Assembly (NCBI GenBank): GCA_001574975.1 | Contig: KQ965739.1 | Coordinates: forward strand, 2,761 to 66,760 | Direction: 5' to 3' | Length of the DNA stretch: 64,000 nt | Origin: Gonapodya prolifera JEL478 | Taxonomy: Eukaryota; Monoblepharomycota; Monoblepharidomycetes; Monoblepharidales; Gonapodyaceae | Shown here: positions 1-8,016 of the stretch, in pieces | Position numbering within the stretch: position 1 is the first letter of the stretch | Layout of the letters: each line of letters opens with the position of its first letter | Position numbers and translations under genes: made by a program | The notes under the pieces: model-generated | Databases searched by the model: none | Seen by the model: the letters and a program-made list of their open reading frames with translations, nothing else | What the model was told of the DNA's origin: nothing

Positions 1-69
1 ACAAGAGCCTCACAGACAGCAATAAATGAGCCAAGGCATGCCGCTCGTGGGACGGGACATGGAGCGAGT

Positions 70-840
70 ATGGTGGTGCACCAATACTCCCACACACCTA
101 CCTTGTTGGGGAAAAAGAGGAAGAGGGCTCCTCGGCCAGGGAAGTCTCAGACTAGCGCTGGAACGAGGACTCTTTCTCTCNAATCTGCCGCTTCTATGGA
201 TGTGGAGCCACGTCTGGAATTTGTCTATACTAGCTGGACCAGTGAGGATCGACTCACGCCCCTCGAATGGCGTGCTCTCATAAAGGACACGAGATGCCCA
301 CAGTGTGGTATTTGTACACGTCGAGGGCCTGAATGCCCGAGACATCTGAAGAAATTGTACGGAGTGCAGGTTGGTCCCTCCCAACTACATGGACTGGGGG
401 TGTTTGCTGCACGACCAATAGAGGCATTCACACGGCTTATGGACTATACTGGAGAACGGATCACCGCAGATGTGGTGAACACCATATATGGAATTGGACC
501 ATGCGTGTACGGGGTCTTGACTGACTCTGACCCCAGCAAGTTCGACACATGTGACGCATTGGACGCAGCCCTTACGCTGACAGCCGCCGCAACTGTTAAC
601 ACCATTACGCCACAAATGGAATCTTCTGGAGCATCCTCCAACGTCACAATTTTTGAGAAAGACGGGGTATGGTTCCTGGAGACAATCGCTGACATTGATG
701 AAGGTGTGGAGTTGCTGACAGATTATGGCGAGGGTTATTTGGGTTCAATGGGGAAATACAGCATTAGGATCAAAGAGGTAAACAATTCACATGAATCGAT
801 CTTGTCCCAATTAACCAAATGGGATTGTAGGAGTAATTAA
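70..840 (+). CDS. Orphan SET-domain protein, divergent
   Basis: An open frame of 256 codons starts at the ATG at 70; an ambiguous base lies at 181. After a basic N terminus a Cys cluster (RCPQCGICTRRGPEC) precedes a SET-like domain with GLGVFAARPI, a Tyr-Thr-Gly-Glu step and a C-terminal ELLTDYGEGYL. These match the SET-N and SET-C ends of lysine methyltransferases. The usual NHSC/PN motif is replaced by a diverged stretch around TVNTITPQMESSGASSNV, so catalysis is uncertain. Short SET proteins of this kind are often multi-copy in repeat-rich fungal regions, and this one sits beside fold-back elements. No intron is needed. It could be a host gene or mobile-element cargo. The window edge may hide an upstream exon. 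Confidence 0.5.
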   Translation: MVVHQYSHTPTLLGKKRKRAPRPGKSQTSAGTRTLSLXSAASMDVEPRLEFVYTSWTSEDRLTPLEWRALIKDTRCPQCGICTRRGPECPRHLKKLYGVQVGPSQLHGLGVFAARPIEAFTRLMDYTGERITADVVNTIYGIGPCVYGVLTDSDPSKFDTCDALDAALTLTAAATVNTITPQMESSGASSNVTIFEKDGVWFLETIADIDEGVELLTDYGEGYLGSMGKYSIRIKEVNNSHESILSQLTKWDCRSN

Positions 841-1185
841 TAAAATCAGTAGATATGGAGCTCAGGTTTAATAAATCAGACTACACCGCTAGAGCTTCAG
901 TAAAGTAGTGTGCAGTTAAGAAGGAGAGACGGTGAACATGGACTTTCTCCCGACGGAGAAACTGTGGGGGAAACCAAGATATGGATATGAAAGGTATGCG
1001 TCTAATGGTCATTTAATGGTCACATTCAGGGGGGTTCCCGTCGACCTGTTAGGTGTTGTCGTCACGACTCAAGACGCAGGACATGCCTCTAATTTATGTT
1101 ATTAGATGCTAGCCAAGACGGTAATGCTAAAAAGGTAATAAAAGACGCTTATTAGATTAGAATGATATCGCTGCAACTGGGCCAG
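841..1185. other. Gene-free stretch
   Basis: No coding signal, RNA gene or repeat was recognised between the SET gene and the first fold-back element. Confidence 0.4.
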
Positions 1186-1189
1186 TGAG

Positions 1190-1335
1190 GTGCCTGACCT
1201 GTCGACCCGTCGGGTCGGGCCAGACACCTTTTGGGCCGGCCCGACTCGGGTCAAGGATGTTTTGGGCCAACCTCCAGTCGGGCCAAAGCTCGACCCGACC
1301 CGAAGGCCCGTCGGGTCGACCCGACCCAACTGCAA
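1190..1335. repeat. Short fold-back element, CGACCCGAC type
   Basis: Two arms built from CGACCCGAC and its complement GTCGGGTCG (about 1193-1232 and 1288-1330) pair with each other around a spacer of about 55 bases. The inner left arm also repeats the motif in both orientations. The block looks like a MITE-like or fold-back sequence; no coding potential is credible. The boundaries are approximate. Confidence 0.55.
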
Positions 1336-1354
1336 CACTAAAGGGAAGGGAGCA

Positions 1355-1660
1355 TACTGTCACCCAGCCTGCTGGGTGGGTGGAGTGTGGCACAGCACGG
1401 AGAGGGGCTGAGTGTGTTGTACAGTGCTGTTGAGGCAAGGCACCTTAGGTGGCACAGCATGGAACAGTTTCCTAGTATATATATTCTCCCCTGCAGGGCA
1501 CAGCCCACATTTGGCATTGTGGTCCTGCAGGTGAGACTATGTCACATCTACAATGTATGCTTGGTGTCACTCATACATGATTGTGGTCCTGCAGCACACA
1601 GGTCTCACAGAGCACCCCTAGGTAAGGTAGCACTCATTCCTGGTTTGGGAAGTTTTGGGT
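1355..1660. mobile_element. LTR-like or solo-LTR repeat, copy 1
   Basis: The stretch begins with TGTCACCCAG, contains a TATA-like TATATATTC near 1480 and shares a diverged core with 6840-7120. Both copies have a CCTGCAG box, a TTTGGCAT box, a second CTGCAGGTGAG and a final CACCTAGGT or CCCCTAGGT box at similar spacing. This suggests old copies of one LTR or promoter-like repeat. No internal coding region or partner LTR is visible, so it is treated as a fossil fragment. Confidence 0.4.
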
Positions 1661-1662
1661 TT

Positions 1663-2070
1663 CAAGTGAGTTGAGCGAGTTAACTCATGAGTTAATATTA
1701 TAAACTTGTTACTAGCTCACTCATAAAATACATAATTCACAACTCGCTCACTCAGCTACATGTAACTTGCAGCTTGGCTCTCTCACACAACTGTCAACTT
1801 GTACTCACACTCACAAGTTGTGAGTGAGTGAGTGAGCAAGTTTTGACTCACTCAGTCATATCATTAAACCTGACCCACACTCCTCAGTATCACTGGCAGA
1901 TAGTGTTATGAGTGAGTGAGTCAAAAGTCGCTCACTTGCTCACTCACAACTCGCAAGTACAAGTACAAGTTAATAAAAGTGTGAGCGAGCCAAGTTGCAA
2001 GTTGTCTGGTCTTGTGAGTGAGTGAGTTGCAAGTTGAAATTGTCGAACTCACTGAGTCAACTCGCTCGGA
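1663..2070. repeat. Fold-back element with long inverted arms, GAGTGAGTGAG type
   Basis: The left arm (about 1663-1860) and right arm (about 1909-2070) are long imperfect inverted repeats around a spacer of about 48 bases. An example is GAGTGAGTGAGCAAGTTTTG on the left against TCAAAAGTCGCTCACTTGCTC on the right. Both arms are packed with GAGT/ACTC units. The outer ends resemble each other as AACTCGCTC. It has no coding capacity and fits a non-autonomous fold-back or MITE-like transposon. Target-site duplications could not be fixed by eye. Confidence 0.65.
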
Positions 2071-2270
2071 CAAATTGGTTTACCCGAAAGGCCCCTCAAA
2101 ACCTTATATTTTGAGTATCAAACTTCTAAATAATTACAATATACCTAAACTAGATTGCTAAAATATCTTTAATATCACTGTGCGCCAAAATAATTGAGAT
2201 TTTTTACTTTGGAGATTCTACGGACCAAAGCACAACTTGGATATTCTAGTAAATCCTTCGGCTAAATATG
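2071..2270. other. AT-rich island between repeat blocks
   Basis: About 200 bases of markedly AT-rich sequence without an open frame, between two GAGT/ACTC blocks. It may be the internal part of a larger nested repeat. Confidence 0.35.
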
Positions 2271-2275
2271 TTAAC

Positions 2276-2425
2276 CGTCGATCGAGTCAACTCATGAGTT
2301 AACTCGCGATTTGCGAGTTGGTACTCATCACCAGTGAGTGAGCTATGAGTTACAATGTCCTGTGAGTGAGTGAGTTGCGAGTTGGCTTAATTTGAGCGAG
2401 TTACTCACTCACTCATATCACTACT
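2276..2425. repeat. Second GAGT/ACTC repeat block
   Basis: The same GAGTGAGTGAGTT and AACTCATGAGTTAAC words as in 1663-2070 recur here in both orientations, ending with ACTCACTCACTCATATCAC. It is probably a truncated or second copy of the same fold-back family. Confidence 0.5.
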
Positions 2426-2429
2426 GGCG

Positions 2430-2632
2430 GAGGCCCCCCAGGTGTGGATATCCGAGCCACAGGTAGCAAACTTTGGCGCACTCTGGTGGAGATTTCAAAG
2501 AGAGCTGTTGTGGAAGTCAGGATTGATGCACCGGGTGAGCGCACCTTTGATATTGGTACCGTGCACGCGTCCTGGAAAGAGCAATTGGACCGTTGGTGGC
2601 AGCGGGCGAGCTCAAGAGTGGAACGGTGATAC
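2430..2632 (+). pseudogene. Unrecognised coding-like fragment
   Basis: A short open stretch encodes VDIRATGSKLWRTL followed by an acidic and basic mix ending RASSRVER before a stop. Composition looks like part of an exon, but no start, partner exon or family could be identified. It may be the remnant of a gene cut by the neighbouring repeats. Confidence 0.2.
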
Positions 2633-2853
2633 TTGACAGGAGCGGCGTGAGTATGGCTTTCCACAGGCGGGCGCGCGTTGGAGGCACCATCTGCGGAATT
2701 CGAAAAGCCAGGACTTGGGAGTCTCAAGATACGACTGTCCTGAGTTGCTGTAAATACATATCTCTATTGTCACCGCTTTTGACCATAAATGAACGCCTTG
2801 AATTGCTTTAACTACATAATGTACACCGACCAGTGCAATATATGTTTACGTCG

Positions 2854-3249
2854 TCAACGAGTTGTTAGCAGAGTGTGCACCCAAGGAGTCCCGGTCGCGG
2901 CAAAGACCGCAGAAAAGATTCGGCACTCGATGACAACCCCTTCTTCCGTACTCTCCAACGCGGCCGCCGCAATATGCGAGGTACCAAGGTGTGGAAACCC
3001 GGTGACAAAGTTGGGATTTGCCCCGCCTCCATAGAGCCACGGGGGAGCGTATTCGATTCCCGTATCGCGATCGATGATAACAGGTTCGTCTTCACAGATT
3101 TTGCGACCTCTTGCGATCAATCCGCGTTTCGGACGGGAGTAGACGGAGATGGACACACGATGCCCCACGGGGATTGGACAGGCATACAGAAGGGAGTACG
3201 TTGGCATCCTTGCGTGAATTTTGTCCCGATGTGAGTTCCGGCGGGTCAC
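2854..3249 (-). CDS. Hypothetical ORF, 131 codons
   Basis: An uninterrupted minus-strand frame of 131 codons with protein-like composition, including CEDEPVIIDRDTGIEYAPPW. No family, signal peptide or membrane segment is recognised. The opposite strand is also open, so chance cannot be excluded. Confidence 0.25.
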   Translation of the reverse strand: MTRRNSHRDKIHARMPTYSLLYACPIPVGHRVSISVYSRPKRGLIARGRKICEDEPVIIDRDTGIEYAPPWLYGGGANPNFVTGFPHLGTSHIAAAALESTEEGVVIECRIFSAVFAATGTPWVHTLLTTR

Positions 3250-4185
3250 GGGGCTTGAGTGCCCTCAGTCTGTGTCCTCAACCGTTTGGCGGTGCCATAC
3301 TGTGTGCGGTCCACGTTCTCCTGACTCCAGTGTCCCATTGGGTTTAACTAAAATATGAAAAGAAATCTTACTTAGAAGAGTGAGTGCGCGGGTTTCCAAG
3401 GGACTGAAAGCCCGCGGGACACGTGGCGGATAAATTTCTGCGGTCAAACTTGCGGATGACTGTGGCCGCTCACGTGCCCCAATACTCCACAAAACAGAAT
3501 TAAAATGAAATGGTGAAAGTCGCATTCGGACTCTCGACAGTCCAAATAGGCGCCGCTCAAGCCAAAACCCCTGCCCTCCGTTCAAAAGGAAGGCGTTTCG
3601 GAAAGGACTCTCGATGAAGACTCGCGTCGTGGAGTCGAACCGGTGGAAGCGCGGACCGCAGCCACTCAAACCAACTCAGCACATTTTGTCTTTTTTCAAT
3701 GTCTTCTTTCCAAATCTGAATTGGACGTGAATTTCAAAGCAACTTTTCTGTCGTTCTAGTCGGAATATCGTCCACCTCCTCGCCTGTGTAACCAGCGGGA
3801 AAGTCGGACGAGTACACTCCAAACTCCACAAGAAATACCACAGTGCATTCAACGTGTCAAGGGGGGGAAGAAAACTATCTCATGTACATAAAAGCAAAGG
3901 AGCGCCCGCCCGCCGCCGCAACACCTGCCTGCAAGCGACGTGTCTATGAAAAGGAAAAGGAAAAAGGAAAAACAAGTAGCGTAGTAGAAAGGATCGTGCG
4001 TCGTGTGTCCATCACGGTCCCCAAGATGCTGCGTGCGCACATGTACCCCCGGCAATGCGTCGATCCGCCTTCAGTGCCCCGAAATCGCTTGCTCCGACCC
4101 ACACCTTCCTCAACTGCCCAACACAACACCGAAACATCCACACCCCGGCCACTTTACACATCCACGCCTCATCTCGCTAGCTCGC
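3250..4185. other. Gene-free stretch downstream of VIT gene 1
   Basis: Open frames here are short and overlap on both strands. A purine-rich AAAAGG-type microsatellite lies near 3950-3975. Nothing functional was recognised; it probably includes the 3' UTR of the minus-strand transporter gene. Confidence 0.4.
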
Positions 4186-6125
4186 TTAACCAGCAGTGAC
4201 GCCAAACGCCTTCCCGATCCCAAACGTGACACCCAACGCAATCAACCCTCCAACCAGCACTCTCAGCGCCGCCTTCCACATGGGTGCACCGCCAAGCTTA
4301 GCACCGAGGGCGCCAAAGAACGCGAGTCCGATCGCCGTGACGACGAGCAGGACGGCAATCATGACATGGATGTCGTTGATGAACCCTCCCGACAAGAGCG
4401 GAATGATACCCCCGACGGCAAAGCTCCCGAGCGACATGAACGTCGCCTGCCAGGGGTTGGACAAATCATCCGTATCGATCCCCAACTCGTCTCTCGCATG
4501 GACCTTGACAAGATCGTCGACCTCGTACGTTCTGTGAAAGTGCTCAGCGACGCGGCGGGCCAGGTCGGCAGGAAGGCCGCGCGAGATGTAGATTTGGGTA
4601 AGCTCGTCGAGCTCGCCGTGGTGCGGGGCCGGGGTGCGGAGGAATTCGCGACGCTCACGGACGAGGTCGGCTTCTTCGGCGTCGCGTTGGGACCAGACGG
4701 AGACGTATTCGCCTGTGGGTGGGTGGGTGGGGGCGAGTGAGTTTGGAAGTGGCGGTGGAGGGTTGTGCAGGGTGAACGGGTTTCGCCGACTCGAGGTGAA
4801 GTGATGTTCACCCATGCACATCCAGGAACCTTCACCCGCCTCCTCGCTCGGTAGACATTCTCGCTCCTGTGATAACGTTATAGTGTTTCCTTGCATGACG
4901 ACTCCTTTTTGGTGCTCGAGCCGGCCGGAACGGGACCAAACAGCCGCGCACGGGGACTCCCTGTGTATATCCAAGTTTTTCGCCGCCCCCCTCCCCGTTG
5001 GATACAAGCCCTCGCTTCGGCAAAGTAAGTCCTGTCTTCCTTGCACGAAGAATCCTGGTTCGTGCGAGAGCCGGCTGGAACGACCGACACGAGGTCGAGT
5101 CGACCTCATTCCCCCTGTCTCGTACTCCGACGACATGGATACCTCCACCCTCCGCGTCGCTCAGTGAACGTCAGTTTTAAAGTCCTCAACCCCCTTCCAC
5201 CATCACCCGACAAACAACACTGTCGTACCCACCTACGGCCATACTCAGAGCACCCGCGACAAGCGAGGAAAGACCCGAGAGAAAGATGATGTGGCGTTCA
5301 GCCCCACCTGCCGCGACACCGAGCATGAGCGCGGATACGGAGACGAGCCCGTCGTTTGCACCGAGGACTGCGGCGCGGAGCTGAGTTTGAGGTTGGACGG
5401 AGTGTGCAGGGCGAGGGAGGAGAGGGAAAAACGAAGGCGGAAGAAGAGAGAGAAGGGGGGGGAGAAGAGAGGGGGAAAGGCGGAGATAGAAGAGTGTGAG
5501 AAGGAGCAAAGGGAGATCATGACCTTTCCCCGCTATATTAGTCGCGCTCTGCGCACATCACTCTCCTCCGGCGGACTCCTCGCAGCCTCGGTCAGCGCTC
5601 TTGCACTTGGGCCTCGAACTCGCTCGGCGAGAGTATTCCGCTTTGCGGGGCACTCGCCTCCGGCGGACTCCTCGGTCATATTCGTGCTCCGCGCTGTATT
5701 ATTCTGTATTATTCCGCTTCGCGGGGCACTCGCCTCCGGAGGACGTCTCGCTTCGCTCCGTCCTCGGTCAGCGCTGCGCGCTTAGTCTCGCAAACCCTTC
5801 CGGGTTAACTCACCCATGGCGCCCTATGACTAAAGTGATGGTCATGATGGCCCGTCTCCGCGGCACCGTCGAGCTGCTCCTGCACGACGATAGCGACCGT
5901 TGAGTCGTCGACAAGACCCGCCGTCTTTTCCTCCCCGCGCTTGCCGGCCGCCTCGCCCTCCTCTGAGACGACCCTAGTGGGGCCAGACGAGCGGTCGCTT
6001 GCGGATGTGGCATCTGCGGGAGTGGGGTCTGCTGCGGGGGTTGCGTTGGGTGCGAGTTCTGGGGAGTGCGGTTGCGGATCAGCATCGGGCGCGGTGTGGG
6101 GCGTCGGAAGGGGGGAGGGCGACAT
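4186..6125 (-). CDS. VIT/CCC1-family vacuolar iron transporter, copy 1
   Basis: Three exons (6125-5814, 5380-5233, 4712-4186) join in phase to 328 residues. After a low-complexity N terminus comes HRAPW, then LRAAVLGANDGLVSVS, the family signature of membrane segment 1. The cytosolic metal-binding segment is rich in Glu (RDAEEADLVRERREF). The C-terminal segments end GIGKAFGVTAG. Family members move ferrous iron or manganese into the vacuole in exchange for protons. Copy 2 at 18176-19324 has introns at the same positions and phases (phase 0 after HRAPW, phase 1 before GEYVSV). Here the introns are 433 and 520 nt rather than 82 and 167, because of repeat insertions. Confidence 0.88.
4713..5232 (-). 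repeat. VIT-1 intron 2 with internal direct repeat
   Basis: Inside this 520-nt intron two stretches of about 50 bases (about 4885-4936 and 5035-5085) are diverged direct copies. They share CCTTGCA, then a TCCT box, then GAGCCGGC and GGAACG at the same spacing. The copies are about 150 bases apart. Confidence 0.5.
5540..5800. repeat. GC-cluster repeats in VIT-1 intron 1
   Basis: Within the 433-nt intron (5381-5813), related GC-rich palindromic words recur two or three times: TTCCGCTTCGCGGGGCACTC (about 5636 and 5709), GCCTCCGGCGGACTCCTCG (about 5563 and 5650) and CCTCGGTCAGCGCT (about 5586 and 5761). They resemble the small hairpin GC clusters known from fungal organelle genomes. That comparison is by eye only. 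Confidence 0.5.
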
Positions 6126-6690
6126 CGAGCGAGACGGGGTGCGGGTGAGGGTTACTGGAGACAGAAAGAGTGCGGCTGAGTGTGCGGAGAAGTGCGTGCG
6201 AGTGCGAGTGCGCGTGTGTCGTTTTTTTCCGGTCCCTCAGATGCGTTCTGGCCTGCTGCGGTCGAGTTCGAGGATGTGTCAGCGGCTATTCAAAAGTTCG
6301 AACATGAAGTCATACTTACTTCCGCACCTCGCTCTATCTTATCTACTCGAGCTGTTGTTTTCTGCAGTCAACTGCTTTTTTGTCCTGCACCAAAAACACT
6401 CCATGTCTTGACCCGCAGGACCTTTGTTGCGTAGGTTCTGATGCGAAACACAAACAGTGTTTTATTTCAGCAGTACTATGGAAGTGGAACCAGCTGCTGC
6501 ACACTTTCTGCTGTTTGCTGCTGCCAGCTACAAATAGAAACTTGACAGAGGGTGAGGTCATTGGCACTTTGAGACATTTGTTTTGGCTCAGATGCACAAG
6601 TTTCCTCCTTGCAAAACACTGTTCACTTTGGACTTTAATTCACTCAAGGCTCTTCTAACAGAAACCTGAGGGACCAATCAGCACAAAAAG
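6126..6690. other. Upstream region of VIT gene 1
   Basis: No gene is credible here. The part next to 6125 should hold the promoter and 5' UTR of the minus-strand transporter. The rest lacks long open frames. Confidence 0.35.
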
Positions 6691-7200
6691 ATGTGGCCAA
6701 GTGAAAAGAGTGTTAGTTTATAAGGCTATTTTACATAGTCAAGTCTGATCTGTGACTGTGACCACCACAAGTGACACATATCTTTCTGCACTTTTGTTTG
6801 CCCAAGCAAAGGAAATCCCTGTCAATGTTTTGGTCTGCACAGGGGTTTTTGGACTTAGAGCCAAACTGTCACACTGACATCCACTAACGTGGAGTATATA
6901 GTGTAGTATGAGTGTTGGGTATTAGCTGCTGTGCCACTACTGTGGCCCCGGGTTTAGATGTGCACACCTGCAGGACGTGCCCTAAGTTTGGCATCACGTT
7001 CCTGCAGGTGAGTTCTATGCACATTATGTCTTGCTATGTACATCTGATCATATATACACGTTNCTGCAGTTTACAGGCTCGCGCAGCTCACCTAGGTTGT
7101 GTAGCACAAACCCTGAGCAGAAACACTGGTGACCTATCACTTAAGGGATATGACAATTGCAAAAGATTATCATGCCAAAACCCATGAATGTTTTGCATAT
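6690..7200. mobile_element. LTR-like repeat, copy 2
   Basis: Diverged relative of 1355-1660. It shares the order TGTCAC, GTGGAGT, TATATAG, CCTGCAG, TTTGGCAT, CCTGCAGGTGAG and CACCTAGGT. The recognisable core is about 6865-7110; an ambiguous base lies at 7063. No paired copy or internal gene is visible, so it is an old solo fragment. The outer limits are uncertain. Confidence 0.4.
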
Positions 7201-8015
7201 CACACAAGGTCTCCTATTCAGAAAAGCTTAATTAGGAGCATTACTTTCTTACCTTTGCTTGACTCTTTTGCTGTGTGTAAGTGCACTCATAACTCATCAG
7301 GCTGACACATGAAGGCTGAAAAAGGAAAGAGAAATGGAGTAGCAGATCAGTCAATGAAAGTGCAAGTGACATCACTGCTCAACATGTCATCAGACAGCAA
7401 CAATCACCTTTTATAACTGTTTTGTTTCATTTGTGCATTTACATTGTTTGACTCAGGCCTGGGAAGCCAATTGAGTGGAAACAAATTGAATGATTGTGCT
7501 GAAAAAAGTTGTGTGAAGGAAATTGTCAGAAACAGTGATCTGCGCAATTGATATTGACCTTTGTTAAAGTGATTTGTTTTGAAGAACTGTCTGTCATTTT
7601 TGACTTGGGGTCACCAGGAAGATTCAGCATGGAGTTATCTGCACAACAGTCTTTGATTGTGTGTGCCAAGTAAACCACTTTGCTTTGAATTCTTCTTTAT
7701 GAGTCACTTGCTCATCCGTGAAAATGTAGCATGCAAGCGCTGAGTCCACAGGGGTGCCTCCGGTGCCAGCACACAACCGGAGGCTGGATCTCCCACACAC
7801 TTGAATTGCCGCCTGTGCTCAGCCAGCGCAATGAAAAAGGCATTTGGGAAGCTTTTCCAGTCAAAACCGGACAACGGCGTACCCTTGTGTGGGGACAATT
7901 GGGTGCATGAGGCAAACAGCAGACCTGCAATGCTAAACCATCAGGGCGGAGTGTGCTCATGAATCTCATCTCCTGTTTCTCTGAAAAACACACTGAATCC
8001 AACCAACTGATGCTG
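7200..8015. other. Gene-free stretch
   Basis: AT-richer sequence without a convincing open frame. A small minus-strand frame at 7704-7898 has no recognisable family. Confidence 0.35.
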
Positions 8016-8016
8016 T

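Noticed and set aside
3595-3660. tRNA-like GGTTCGACTCC on the minus strand
   Set aside because: The arms around the loop do not pair and no D-arm or anticodon arm can be placed.
1355-7200. One complete LTR element spanning both LTR-like copies
   Set aside because: The interval contains a spliced host transporter and no element genes; the copies are also strongly diverged.
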